Origin: Candidatus Brevundimonas phytovorans
Lineage (GTDB): Bacteria > Pseudomonadota > Alphaproteobacteria > Caulobacterales > Caulobacteraceae
Assembly: GCA_029203145.1 (NCBI GenBank)
Contig: CP119309.1
Coordinates: 3,156,064 to 3,220,063, forward strand
Reading direction: 5' to 3'
Length of the DNA stretch: 64,000 nucleotides
A model generated the notes under the pieces. The model had not been told where the DNA came from, made no database searches, and worked only from the letters and a program-made list of their open reading frames with translations. Numbering within the stretch: position 1 is the first letter of the stretch; every line of letters starts with the position of its first letter. A program made the position numbers and the translations under genes. Positions 7,493-15,986 of the stretch are shown here, in pieces.

Positions 7493-9772
7493 TTAGAAGC
7501 GCTTCGACAGCTCCACGCCGTACATGCGCGGTTCGTTGACGAAGGCCGTCAGGTTGTTGAAGTCGATGGCGCCGAGGATGTTGGCCTCGTCCGTGATGTT
7601 GCGGACATAGGCGGCGGCTTCCAGGCCACGGTTCAGGTCGCGCCAGCCCGCGCGAAGGCCGCCTTCGAACTGCGTGTCCTGACGGAACTCGACCGCTTCA
7701 TAGAGGAAGAGGTTGAAGTTCTGACGCAGGACCCAGTCGGTCGAGGCGAACAGTTCCTGATCGTCGCCGATCGGACGGACGTAGTTCAGCGTCAGGTTGG
7801 CGGTGTATTCCGGCGCCTGAGGGAAGGGGTTGCCGTTGATGTTGGCGCGCGGCGTGGTTCCCACCGTCACAAGCGGGTCCGTGGGGGTGCAGATCGGCGC
7901 TGCGCCGACCGTAGGAATGCGGCAGATCGGGACCAGCAGGTCCTTGTCCTTGATCGCGGTATGGTTCCAGGCGAAGCTGCTAGCCAGACTGAAGCCTGCG
8001 CCCAGATAGACGTCTCCGTCGATTTCCACGCCGTAGCCTTCGCCCTTGGCGGCGTTGATCAGCTGGTTGAAGTTGCCCTGGCCGCCGATGGCGGTGAACT
8101 GCGGGTCCGAGACCTCATAGTAGTAGACCGTTGCGTTCAGGCGAGCGCGACCGTCCCACAGGCGGGCCTTGAAGCCGGTCTCATAGGACATGACGGTCTC
8201 GGAGTCGGCGGTGGTGACGAGGTCCGAGGTGGCGATGCGGCCCTGGATCGAGGGGCCGCGATAGCCGTTGGCCACGCGGGCGAACAGGTTGAGGCTGTCG
8301 TTGACCTCATACAGGGCGCTGACGTCCCAGCTGACCTGCTCGTCGCCGACCGTCTTGGTCACGTCCAGCAAGGTCGTGGGCGACTTGATGCGCTGGCCAC
8401 GGAAGTCGCGGCTATCGTCGGTGTAGCGCACGCCCGCTGTCAGCTTCAGGGCCTCGGTGACCTGATAGCGGCCCTGACCGAAGATCGACCAGGAATCCGA
8501 CTTCTGCACGATGTCGGTCACGTGGGTCGGGGTCAGGCCGCCGAAGCCGTTGAACGTGGCCGAGACCAGGTTGAAGCGTTCATTCCAGTAGAAGGCGCCG
8601 ACCTGCCAGCCGAATGCGCCGTCGCCGTTGGACGACAGACGCAGCTCATAGGTGTTCTGGATCAGGTCGCTGGACAGGGTGCCGGTTTCCGACGGGAAGG
8701 GCACGGTGCCGCTGTTGATGGGGTCGTTCAGCACGCCGCCGTCGATGTCGCCGTTGCCAGCGGATGAGCCCTGATAGGAGCCGAGCACGCCGGTCAGGGT
8801 GGCGGGGCCGAAATCATAGGCGACCTGCAGCGATTGCGAGGTGGTCTGCTGCTTCTGGTAGTTGTTGCGGCCGCCGTCGTAATAGACGGTGTCGCGGTCG
8901 AAGCGGTCGTTCAGCTTGTTCGAGCCCTTGGTCAGGACGTTGGCGCGGTTCATCGTGCCGGTGCCTTCATAGTCGCGTGCCTGCAGGGTCAGCAGGGTCG
9001 ACAGGCGGTCGGTCGGGGTCCAGGCGACGTGGATGCGGCCGGCGATGTCGTCGAAATTGCCGAGATCCTTGCCGTCCGTCTTGGCGAAGGGGGCGTCATA
9101 GGCGTTGTTGACCCAGTCGTCGCGGTGGTTCCACAGACCGGCGACACGCACCGACAGGGTGTCCGAGGCGGGCAGGGTGACGGCGGCTTCGGCGCGGGTC
9201 GACCCATAGTTGCCGTAGGTCAGCGAGCCGTAGCCGGTGAAGTCGTCGCCGGGCTTGGTCGTGTCGATCTTGATCACGCCGGCCGGGGTGTTGCGACCGA
9301 ACAGGGTGCCTTGCGGACCGCGCAGAACCTCGACCTGCTTGACGTCGAAGAGGGGGAAGCCCTTCAGGTAGACGTTCTCCAGCACCACGTCGTCGAGCAC
9401 GACCGAGACCGGCTGCGAGGCGTTGAAGTCGAAGTCCACATTGCCCAGGCCGCGGATGTAGAAGCGCGGGGCGTAGCGACCGTTCGAGCTCTCGACCTGC
9501 AGGCTGGGCATGCGCCCGGACAGTTGCAGGATGTCGCCGCCGCCCGAGGACAGGGCGGCCAGGGTCTCGGTGTTCATCGCCGTGACGGCGAAAGGCACGT
9601 CGCGGATGTTCTCGCTGCGGCGCTGGGCCGTGACGACGATCTCGTCGATGGCGACGGCTTGTGAGGCGGCGTCGGCTGGCTGGGGCGCGACATTCTGGGC
9701 CAGGGCCGGGGCGGCGATGAGCAGGGCGAGGCCGCTGGCGGAGGCGGCGAGGGCGACGAGACGACGGGACAT
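7493..9772 (-). CDS. TonB-dependent outer membrane receptor
   Basis: Energised uptake of a large substrate through the outer membrane. 759 residues. The signal peptide MSRRLVALAASASGLALLIA ends at ALA-QN near residue 25; a TonB-box-like DEIVVTAQRR follows at about 42. The plug domain has the usual DVPFAVTAMNTETL and RGPQGTLFGRNTPAGVIKI. The 22-strand barrel ends in the outer-membrane signature with terminal Phe (SKRF). I use the ATG at 9772 (GAGGA about 9 bases upstream) rather than an in-frame start 35 codons earlier, which lacks a signal peptide. Ligand unknown. Divergent from a secreted phosphatase-like protein. Confidence 0.92.
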   Translation of the reverse strand: MSRRLVALAASASGLALLIAAPALAQNVAPQPADAASQAVAIDEIVVTAQRRSENIRDVPFAVTAMNTETLAALSSGGGDILQLSGRMPSLQVESSNGRYAPRFYIRGLGNVDFDFNASQPVSVVLDDVVLENVYLKGFPLFDVKQVEVLRGPQGTLFGRNTPAGVIKIDTTKPGDDFTGYGSLTYGNYGSTRAEAAVTLPASDTLSVRVAGLWNHRDDWVNNAYDAPFAKTDGKDLGNFDDIAGRIHVAWTPTDRLSTLLTLQARDYEGTGTMNRANVLTKGSNKLNDRFDRDTVYYDGGRNNYQKQQTTSQSLQVAYDFGPATLTGVLGSYQGSSAGNGDIDGGVLNDPINSGTVPFPSETGTLSSDLIQNTYELRLSSNGDGAFGWQVGAFYWNERFNLVSATFNGFGGLTPTHVTDIVQKSDSWSIFGQGRYQVTEALKLTAGVRYTDDSRDFRGQRIKSPTTLLDVTKTVGDEQVSWDVSALYEVNDSLNLFARVANGYRGPSIQGRIATSDLVTTADSETVMSYETGFKARLWDGRARLNATVYYYEVSDPQFTAIGGQGNFNQLINAAKGEGYGVEIDGDVYLGAGFSLASSFAWNHTAIKDKDLLVPICRIPTVGAAPICTPTDPLVTVGTTPRANINGNPFPQAPEYTANLTLNYVRPIGDDQELFASTDWVLRQNFNLFLYEAVEFRQDTQFEGGLRAGWRDLNRGLEAAAYVRNITDEANILGAIDFNNLTAFVNEPRMYGVELSKRF

Positions 9773-9856
9773 GGGGGAAGATCCTCGTTGAGACTGGTGG
9801 CGAGGCCCTAGGTCCACAGCGGCGCTTTTTCCAGTCTCGAGAACGGCTGTTCGATG

Positions 9857-9885
9857 AAGCTTTCGCGACAGGGACACGATGTCAA
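9857..9885 (-). promoter_or_regulatory. Candidate promoter for the TonB receptor
   Basis: A perfect TTGACA on the minus strand (9885-9880) is followed after 17 bases by AAGCTT (9862-9857). The -35 is strong, the -10 poor. It lies in the 254-bp divergent gap to the phosphatase gene. Confidence 0.3.
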
Positions 9886-10026
9886 AAAACTCGACGTTTC
9901 TGGCGGCCTGCCGGCCTGCTTGGCATTGTGCGTCGCAATATGTCGTGCGAAACGGCAGGGCTGCGCCGCTGTTTTTCGGTGAGTTGTCTCTCGACCCGCC
10001 GGGCGCGGCCTGACAGGGACCTGCGC

Positions 10027-11406
10027 ATGACGATCACTCCCCTTCACCGCCGCCGCCTGTTTCAGCTGATGGCCGTCGCCGCCGTGGCGCCGGGTCTGGG
10101 CGCGCTGTCGCCGCGGCGTAGGGCGCGAGCGGTCGGCCGCGTTCTGGCCATGTCGGATCTGCACTCGGCCTATGAACGCACAGGTCAACTGCTCGCCGCG
10201 TTGGAGGCCGAGATCGCAGGTTCGGACATTCCGCATCTGATCGCCCTCGACGGCGACATCTTCGAGCATGGCAATGTCGTCTCGGTGAGGTCGGGCGGAG
10301 CAATTGACTGGGCCTTCCTGGGCGAACTGCCGAAGCTGGCGCCCACAGTGGTCAACCTGGGCAACCACGACAACGACCTGACGCTGGACTTGGCAGAGGT
10401 GGTGGGGCGGATGCGGTCGCTGGGCATCGTGGTCGTCAGCAACATTCTCGACGCCCGCACCGGCCAGCCCTATGCCGAGGCCGCCGTGACCGTGCCGTTG
10501 GGTTCGCGGTCGCTGCGCATCGTCGGGGCGGGGACGGATTCGCTGAACACCTATCCCAAGGCCAGCCGTGATTGGTTGTCGATCCCGGAACCGGGCGCGT
10601 GGGCGAAGGCGAACCTGACCCGTCTGCTGGACGGCGCCGACCTGATGCTGATGATGAGCCATGCCGGGGTGGCCGGGGATCGCGACATCCTGCCCCTGCT
10701 GCCCGACGGCGCCCTGATGATCGGCGGGCACAATCACCTGCTGTTCCAGCACGAACAGGGGCGCAGCGCCTATGCCCACACGGGGTCGTGGAGCAACGCC
10801 TATACGACCGCCACCCTGTTCGAAGACGGGCGGATCGATGTGATCTCGACGCCGGTGGACCTGGCGGCCCCGCCGTCGCCGCGCATCGCCGACCTGATCG
10901 CGACGACCGTGGCCGCCCATCTGACGGATGAGGAGCAGGTCGTGCTGGGCGTCAGTCCGGTCGCGTTGACGCTGGGCGAGACCGGCCGCGCCGTCGCCGC
11001 CGCCATGGCGCGGGCGGCGGGCGCCGAGGCGGGTTTCATCGGTCATACGACGCTGGGGACCGGCCTGCCGGCGGGCCCGGTGACGCGCTACGCCTTTGAC
11101 GCCGTGGTGCGGTTCGACGGCAGGCTGATGGTCGCCGAGGTTCCGGTCGCGCGTCTGGCGGGCTTCATGGCGCGGGCCAATCAGGACCGGCCCATGCCGC
11201 TGGCGGAGCGCAGCGGCGACTTCCTCTATGGGGCGGCGGGGGATGTCGCGGGCAAGGCGACGGTGCGTCTGGTCACGACCGACTGGTGCGCCATGAATCA
11301 GGCCGAGTATTTCGGCGTCAGCGATCTGGTCTTCAGCGAGATGGCCGAGGCGCGGGTCAAGGCGACGGCGGCGGCGGGCCTGCTAGGCGGCGCGGCGCAC
11401 GGCTGA
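10027..11406 (+). CDS. Secreted metallophosphoesterase / 5'-nucleotidase family
   Basis: Likely periplasmic hydrolase of a phosphoester such as a nucleotide. 459 residues. The N-terminus MTITPLHRRRLFQLMAVAAV, with clustered arginines before a hydrophobic stretch, resembles a Tat-type signal. The calcineurin-fold metal ligands are all present: SDLHS (D-x-H) near residue 42, DGDIFEHGN near 75, GNHDND near 112, a later SHAG and GGHNH near 230. The C-terminal 5'-nucleotidase-like domain follows. The ATG at 10027 is preferred over an upstream alternative at 9928 that would bury the signal. Its last 24 bases overlap the end of cheR on the other strand. Substrate not determined. Confidence 0.82.
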   Translation: MTITPLHRRRLFQLMAVAAVAPGLGALSPRRRARAVGRVLAMSDLHSAYERTGQLLAALEAEIAGSDIPHLIALDGDIFEHGNVVSVRSGGAIDWAFLGELPKLAPTVVNLGNHDNDLTLDLAEVVGRMRSLGIVVVSNILDARTGQPYAEAAVTVPLGSRSLRIVGAGTDSLNTYPKASRDWLSIPEPGAWAKANLTRLLDGADLMLMMSHAGVAGDRDILPLLPDGALMIGGHNHLLFQHEQGRSAYAHTGSWSNAYTTATLFEDGRIDVISTPVDLAAPPSPRIADLIATTVAAHLTDEEQVVLGVSPVALTLGETGRAVAAAMARAAGAEAGFIGHTTLGTGLPAGPVTRYAFDAVVRFDGRLMVAEVPVARLAGFMARANQDRPMPLAERSGDFLYGAAGDVAGKATVRLVTTDWCAMNQAEYFGVSDLVFSEMAEARVKATAAAGLLGGAAHG

Positions 11407-12198
11407 CGGCGCCTTGACGTAGAGGCCCTTGCGCCCGGCGACGGGACGGAAGGCGACGCTGTCGCCGTCGGGGCGTTCGTCGAGGCCGAGGAAGAGGCAA
11501 CCGTCGTCGACCAGACGGTGCTCCAGCCGCTCCAGGGCCTGGGCGCGGCGCGCGGGCTCCAGATCGCTGAGGAGGTTGCGGCAGAAGATGACGTCGAACT
11601 GTCCGTCGTCGCTGGGTTCATCCAGCAGATTGGCGCGCTGGAAACGCACAGCCTTGCGCAACTCGGGGCGGGCGCGCCATTGCTCGTCGGCCTGCTCGAA
11701 CCAGCGCAACATGGTGCGGGCCGAGAGCCCGCGCTGAATCTCGAAGGAGGTGTAGAGGCCGGAGGCGGCCTTATCGAGAGCCTGCTGACACAGGTCGGTG
11801 GCGACGATCTCGACGTCGGCGTGGCTTTCCAGCGCCGCCATGGCCAGGGAATAGGCCTCCTGGCCAGTGGAGACCCCGGCTGACCACAGGCGCACCTTTC
11901 CGCCGGGGCGCGCCGCCGTCAGGGCGGGCATCAGTTCGCGTGCGAAGACGTCGAACACAGCGCGGTCGCGGCGGAACCAGGTCTCGCTGTTCAGCAACGC
12001 CTCGATCACCGACCAGCCCAGAGAGGCTACCGGCTTGTTCCACAGGGTGGCCAGCATGGCCTCCACGTTGTGATAGCCCTCGCGCCGCGCCACCGGGCCC
12101 AGACGATGCTCGGCCAGATGCATCCGGTCGCGGGTCAGCCGGAAGCCGGCGCGGGACGCCAGCAAGGTCTGAAGGCGATCGAAATCCTCGGGCGTCAT
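11383..12198 (-). CDS. cheR: CheR-type protein-glutamate methyltransferase
   Basis: S-adenosylmethionine-dependent methylation of glutamates, classically on chemoreceptors. 271 residues with an N-terminal CheR helical domain and the SAM fold. The motif VRLWSAGVSTGQEAYSLAMA corresponds to the family's SAM-binding loop. ATDLCQQALDKAASGLY and FDVIFCRNLLSDL complete the fold. The first base of its ATG lies within the stop of the upstream receiver gene (ATGA overlap, 12195-12198), so the two are translated together. No other chemotaxis genes are nearby; with chpT two genes upstream this is probably a signalling paralogue and not the main chemotaxis enzyme. Symbol by family. Confidence 0.85.
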   Translation of the reverse strand: MTPEDFDRLQTLLASRAGFRLTRDRMHLAEHRLGPVARREGYHNVEAMLATLWNKPVASLGWSVIEALLNSETWFRRDRAVFDVFARELMPALTAARPGGKVRLWSAGVSTGQEAYSLAMAALESHADVEIVATDLCQQALDKAASGLYTSFEIQRGLSARTMLRWFEQADEQWRARPELRKAVRFQRANLLDEPSDDGQFDVIFCRNLLSDLEPARRAQALERLEHRLVDDGCLFLGLDERPDGDSVAFRPVAGRKGLYVKAPSAVRRAA

Positions 12199-12578
12199 GA
12201 CGGTGACTGAACAGCTCCCACTTCGGCGAACTTCGATTGAAGGATCTCGCCGTCGAAAGGCTTCATAACATAGTCGTCGGCTCCTGCGGACAGGGCTTCG
12301 GCGATCCGGTCGGCGCGGGTCTCGATCGTGCAGAACAGGACCTTGGGCGCGCGGCCGCCGGGCAGGTCGCGCAGGCGACGCAGGAAGGCCAGGCCGTCCA
12401 TCACCGGCATCTGCCAGTCCAGCAGCACGACATGGGGCATGGCCGCCATGCAGTAGGTCAGGGCCTCGGCTCCGTCGGCGGCCTCGTCGACCTCGAACCC
12501 CAGGCCCTCGACGATGCGGCGCGCGACCTTGCGGATGATCCGGCTGTCATCGACGATCAAACAGGTCTGGAGATCCAA
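12195..12578 (-). CDS. Single-domain CheY-like response regulator
   Basis: 127-residue receiver domain with no output domain. It has the acidic pair in IVDDSR, the phospho-acceptor Asp in VVLLDWQMPVMDG, the Thr of CTIET and the Lys of YVMKPFDGE. It would receive phosphate from a histidine kinase or phosphotransferase and act by protein contact. It sits 84 bases after chpT and overlaps cheR by four bases, an arrangement that I recall being shared with Caulobacter. Whether ChpT phosphorylates it is an open inference. Confidence 0.88.
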   Translation of the reverse strand: MDLQTCLIVDDSRIIRKVARRIVEGLGFEVDEAADGAEALTYCMAAMPHVVLLDWQMPVMDGLAFLRRLRDLPGGRAPKVLFCTIETRADRIAEALSAGADDYVMKPFDGEILQSKFAEVGAVQSPS

Positions 12579-12662
12579 GGGGTTCTGTCTCGTTTGGCGT
12601 GAATGCGGTGCGCGTGATGATCATTGAGGGGCGTTAACAGACGGTGGCGGGTCGAGCCGGGG

Positions 12663-13349
12663 TCAGATCGGGGTGCGGGCCATCAGACCGACCCGGCCCT
12701 CGTCGCAAGCCAGGTCGAGACGCCCGCCCGTTTCGGCCACCGCCAACCACAGCCAGTAGGGCTGAATCCACTGGCCGGCCAGACCTTCGGTCAGGCGCTC
12801 GCCGCGCAGCCCGGTCAGGGCTTCGGGCTTGAGCCGGGCGCGGGCGCCTTCGGCCGAGCCGATCAGCAGCAGGCGGTCGCCCTCGCGGCGGGCGGTGATG
12901 GTGGCGACGCCCCCGGTCGGCAGGGCGCCCAGGGTCATCCAGGCCAGGTTGATCAGGATTCGCGCCTGAGCCTTGGTGAAGGTCTCTGCGTCGTTGATGC
13001 GCCAGTCCAGGGTCGCGCGTCCGCCCTCGGACAGGTTGGCGACCAGGCCGCGCAACTCGGCGGAGGCGAACTGTTCGCTTGTGGTGGCGGCGCCGAAGGC
13101 GACCCGGGCGAAGTGGACGTGGGCGACCATCTTCCGGGCGCTCTGGCGGATCAGGCTCATGGCGTCGTCGCGCATGTCCTGGGCCGTGGGGTCTTCCAAC
13201 AGGTCGAGCCCCGACATGATGGCGCCCGCCGGGCTGATGAAATCGTGACACAGCTTGCCGGCGATGAAGGCGGCCAGCTCGGCCCCGCCGGCTGGCAGGT
13301 CGGCGGCGGCCACGTCGGCCGAGGAGGCGGAAAGGTCGGTCAGGGTCAT
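12663..13349 (-). CDS. chpT: ChpT histidine phosphotransferase
   Basis: Relays phosphate from the hybrid kinase CckA to the cell-cycle regulators CtrA and CpdR. 228 residues. The dimerisation helix carries the phospho-accepting His in GKLCHDFISPAGAIMSGLDL, nearly identical to Caulobacter ChpT. The C-terminal half is a degenerate ATPase-like fold without nucleotide-binding motifs, as in the family. This gene is confined to alphaproteobacteria with the CckA-ChpT-CtrA pathway and is the clearest taxonomic marker in the window. It is divergent from cysQ and heads the chpT-cheY-cheR group. Confidence 0.92.
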   Translation of the reverse strand: MTLTDLSASSADVAAADLPAGGAELAAFIAGKLCHDFISPAGAIMSGLDLLEDPTAQDMRDDAMSLIRQSARKMVAHVHFARVAFGAATTSEQFASAELRGLVANLSEGGRATLDWRINDAETFTKAQARILINLAWMTLGALPTGGVATITARREGDRLLLIGSAEGARARLKPEALTGLRGERLTEGLAGQWIQPYWLWLAVAETGGRLDLACDEGRVGLMARTPI

Positions 13350-13438
13350 CGTTGAAACGGTCTGCTGGCGGGAATGGTCAAGGCTGACCTGATTTGCCGG
13401 TTCTTGAAACCGGGCGCATGGGTTATCGAGGCGGGGAC

Positions 13439-14224
13439 ATGACGCACGCCCTAGAGACCGACCTCGCTTCCGGCGCCCTCGCCGAAACCATCGCCGACAT
13501 CGCCGAGGAGGCCGCGCGTCTGATCCTGCCCTACTGGCGGGTCGGGACGGCGGTGGAGACCAAGTCCGACGCCAGCCCGGTCACCGAGGCCGATCGCGCC
13601 GCCGAGGCCTTGATCCTGAAGCGCCTGGCTGAGCATTGGCCCGAGGTCGAGGCCGTGGCCGAGGAGGCCTCCGCCGCCGACGGCGTCCCCGCTTCGGTCG
13701 GTGAATGGTTCTGGCTGATCGACCCGCTGGACGGAACCAAGGGCTTTGTTCAAGGGCGCGAGAGCTTCACCGTGAATATCGCCCTGATGCGCGGCGAGGT
13801 CCCCCTCGCGGGCGTCGTGACCGCCCCGGCGACCGGCGTGACCTGGGCCTCGACGGCGCCAGGCAAGGGCGCGGTGCGCCGCGCCTTCGGCGAAGCCTGG
13901 CGGCCCATCAAGGTGCGGGACCGCCCGGCCGAGGGCATCGCCCTGTTGAGCCACAGCATGACCGACGAGGAGGCCGCGCGTCTGGCCGCGCGCCACGGCT
14001 GCAGTCAGTGGCAGGGCACGGATTCTTCGCTGAAATTCTGCCTCATCGCCGAAGGCCGTTTCGACGCCTACCCGCGCACGGGCCCGACCAGCGAATGGGA
14101 CACGGCGGCGGGGCAGGCGGTGCTGGAGGCCGCAGGGGGCCGGGTGCTGGGCGCGGACGGACGCCGACTGGCCTACCGCAAGCCGGGCTTCCTCAACGGG
14201 CCGTTCGTGGCGATGGGCGGCTAG
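13439..14224 (+). CDS. cysQ: 3'(2'),5'-bisphosphate nucleotidase
   Basis: Hydrolyses 3'-phosphoadenosine 5'-phosphate to AMP, removing a by-product of sulfate activation. 261 residues of the inositol-monophosphatase fold. The metal ligands are EE in AEEASAAD, D and D in WLIDPLDGTKGFV near residue 90, and D in EWDTAAGQAVLEAAGG near 215. SSLKFCLIAEGRFDAYPR is the CysQ form of that region. ATG 13439 has GAGG 7 bases upstream; an ATG at 13418 is less well placed. It shares its stop tetramer CTAG with the convergent gene. Confidence 0.88.
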   Translation: MTHALETDLASGALAETIADIAEEAARLILPYWRVGTAVETKSDASPVTEADRAAEALILKRLAEHWPEVEAVAEEASAADGVPASVGEWFWLIDPLDGTKGFVQGRESFTVNIALMRGEVPLAGVVTAPATGVTWASTAPGKGAVRRAFGEAWRPIKVRDRPAEGIALLSHSMTDEEAARLAARHGCSQWQGTDSSLKFCLIAEGRFDAYPRTGPTSEWDTAAGQAVLEAAGGRVLGADGRRLAYRKPGFLNGPFVAMGG

Positions 14225-15150
14225 GACGCCTCGGCGACGGCCGATCCGACCCGCGCCATTTCGATCTGCGCCGAGAGGCCGGGCGGCAGGTCGCGTTCTG
14301 GGACGGCGGCCAGGGCCTCCATCCGCTCCGGGTTGATAGCGTCGACCATGACGCTGGCGACGGCCGGGTCGGTCAGGGTGAAGGCCAGACAGATCTCTTC
14401 GGCTTTCCAGTTCGGCGTCTGGTGCAGGAAGGCGAAGGAGCCGGCGTTGCTCATGCCCTGCTCGATCGGCTTGGCGCCAAATCCGAACAGGCCCTTCTTC
14501 TTCTTCATCGTGCCGCCCGCGCCGGCGGCCTTGCGCTCGGTCGACAGGCTTTCGGGGAAGTAGTCGTAGGTGAAGATGGCCATGTCCCGTTCGCGCGCGG
14601 CCCGCATCCGCGAGCGGATGCGCCACTCCACATTGGCGTGGAAGGGGGTGTAGAGGACGTCAAAGGCGCCGGTCGAGACATAGACGTCCATGACCGGCGA
14701 GTCGCCCGACACGCCCAGCAGCTTGACGTGGCCGGCCTTGCGCAGGGCCTTGAGCGCGATCAGCGACGCCTGTGGCAGTTCATCATCGGCGGGTTCGTCC
14801 AGCACAGCCACGTCGAACCAGCCCAGGCCCGAGGCGTGCAAGGCGCGGTCGATGGCGCCGCTGAGGCTGTCTGGCGAGAAGTCGCGAAAACCTTTCTTGC
14901 GGCCGTCGCCGACGCCCAGGGTCATGCCGACACAAACCAGGCGACGCTCGACATGGCCCAGGGCCTCTCCGACGATCTCGGCCAGAACCGGATCGGCGTT
15001 TTCAAGATGATAGGAGTTCACCCCCGCCTCGAGCGCGGTGAAGATCAGCTCGCTGAGCGCGGCGCGACCGCGCCCCAGGGCGTCAGTTCCCAGACTGAGG
15101 GTCAGGTTGGACACCGCCGCGCCCGTGGCGCCGAACGGGCGATAACGCAT
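14221..15150 (-). CDS. Aldo/keto reductase-fold protein, probably without catalytic tetrad
   Basis: 309 residues that open like an aldo/keto reductase (MRYRPFGATGAAVSNLTLSL) and keep the barrel layout, including AGVNSYHL, KALRKAGHVKLLGVS and a C-terminal SVMVDAINPERM. The four catalytic residues of the family appear to be gone. The DTADVYG-type segment with Asp and Tyr is replaced by SYHLENADP. The TK Lys is replaced in VGMTLGV. The LH His is replaced in VAVLDEP. The frame is intact, so it is not a decaying gene by that test. It starts 3 bases after the bolA stop codon, so it is probably in one transcript with bolA. Possible role: binding or regulatory. Fold confidence is high, function unknown. 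Confidence 0.75.
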   Translation of the reverse strand: MRYRPFGATGAAVSNLTLSLGTDALGRGRAALSELIFTALEAGVNSYHLENADPVLAEIVGEALGHVERRLVCVGMTLGVGDGRKKGFRDFSPDSLSGAIDRALHASGLGWFDVAVLDEPADDELPQASLIALKALRKAGHVKLLGVSGDSPVMDVYVSTGAFDVLYTPFHANVEWRIRSRMRAARERDMAIFTYDYFPESLSTERKAAGAGGTMKKKKGLFGFGAKPIEQGMSNAGSFAFLHQTPNWKAEEICLAFTLTDPAVASVMVDAINPERMEALAAVPERDLPPGLSAQIEMARVGSAVAEAS

Positions 15151-15152
15151 CC

Positions 15153-15395
15153 TCAGCCCGCCTCGACGGGAGCGGAGGTTTCCAGCGCCAGAGCGTGCAG
15201 TTCGCCGCCCATCTGGCCCTTCAGCGCGCCATAGACCAGTTGATGCTGACGCACGCGCGCCAGGCCCTTGAAGGCGGTGGAGACGATCCTGGCGCGATAG
15301 TGGTCGCCGTCGCCGGCCAGGTCCTCGATGGCGATGTCCGCATCGGGAAAGGCCTCGACCAGATGGGCGCGCAGGACGTCGGCGGACATGGGCAT
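15153..15395 (-). CDS. BolA/IbaG family protein
   Basis: 80 residues of the BolA fold. It has the helix-turn region VLRAHLVEAFPDADIAIEDL, GDGDHYRARIVS and the conserved FKGLARVRQHQLVYGAL, in which His co-ordinates an Fe-S cluster with a monothiol glutaredoxin. Family members act in iron-sulfur trafficking. No glutaredoxin gene lies beside it here. Downstream, 3 bases away, is the aldo/keto reductase-like gene. Confidence 0.88.
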   Translation of the reverse strand: MPMSADVLRAHLVEAFPDADIAIEDLAGDGDHYRARIVSTAFKGLARVRQHQLVYGALKGQMGGELHALALETSAPVEAG

Positions 15396-15461
15396 GAAGC
15401 TACTCTCGAAACCGGCGGATCGGGTTTGAACTGTAAAACCTAGAGAGGTGCGGGCCGTCTG

Positions 15462-15986
15462 TCAGCCCGCAACCGTGCGCGGACGTTCAAACAGGGTGAC
15501 GGACGATCCCTTGTAGTCCGTCTCGGCATAGGGGCGGTAGCCGACCCGCTCGGCCAGCCTCACCGACGCGGCGTTGTCGGGCGAGATCATGCAGACGGTG
15601 CGCGGCTCCAGCCGATAGGCGTCGGTCCAGGCCAGGGCGGCCTGAAGCGCTTCATGGGCCAGGCCCTGGCCCTGGAAGGCGGGGGCCACGCCCCAGCCCA
15701 GTTCCGGGGCGTCGAAGGGCGGCTCCATCTCGCGGCGATAGTCCAGCACCCCGACGCTGCCGACATAGGTCCCCGTCTGCGTCTCGCGGATCGACCAGTT
15801 GCCGTAGCCCTTGGCCTGCCAGTGGCCAAGGTCGCGCAGCAGTCGGAACCAGACCTCTTCCTCGGACAGGCCGCGGCCCATGATGTGGCGGGTGAAGTCG
15901 GCGTCGGCCCACAGGCCGATCAGGTCGTCCATGTCGCTGGCGGCGACGGGGGTCAGGGTCAGGCGGTCGGTCGTGAGAATGGTCAC
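15462..15986 (-). CDS. GNAT acetyltransferase, RimJ/RimL type
   Basis: 174 residues. It opens with the family start TDRLTLTPVAASDMDDLIGL, has the acetyl-CoA strand ELGWGVAPAFQGQGLAHEAL (GQG pyrophosphate loop) and the later NAASVRLAERVGYRPYAE. RimJ/RimL-like enzymes acetylate protein N-termini or small molecules; the substrate is not predictable. The ATG overlaps the stop of radC by four bases (15983-15986), indicating cotranslation. Confidence 0.85.
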   Translation of the reverse strand: MTILTTDRLTLTPVAASDMDDLIGLWADADFTRHIMGRGLSEEEVWFRLLRDLGHWQAKGYGNWSIRETQTGTYVGSVGVLDYRREMEPPFDAPELGWGVAPAFQGQGLAHEALQAALAWTDAYRLEPRTVCMISPDNAASVRLAERVGYRPYAETDYKGSSVTLFERPRTVAG

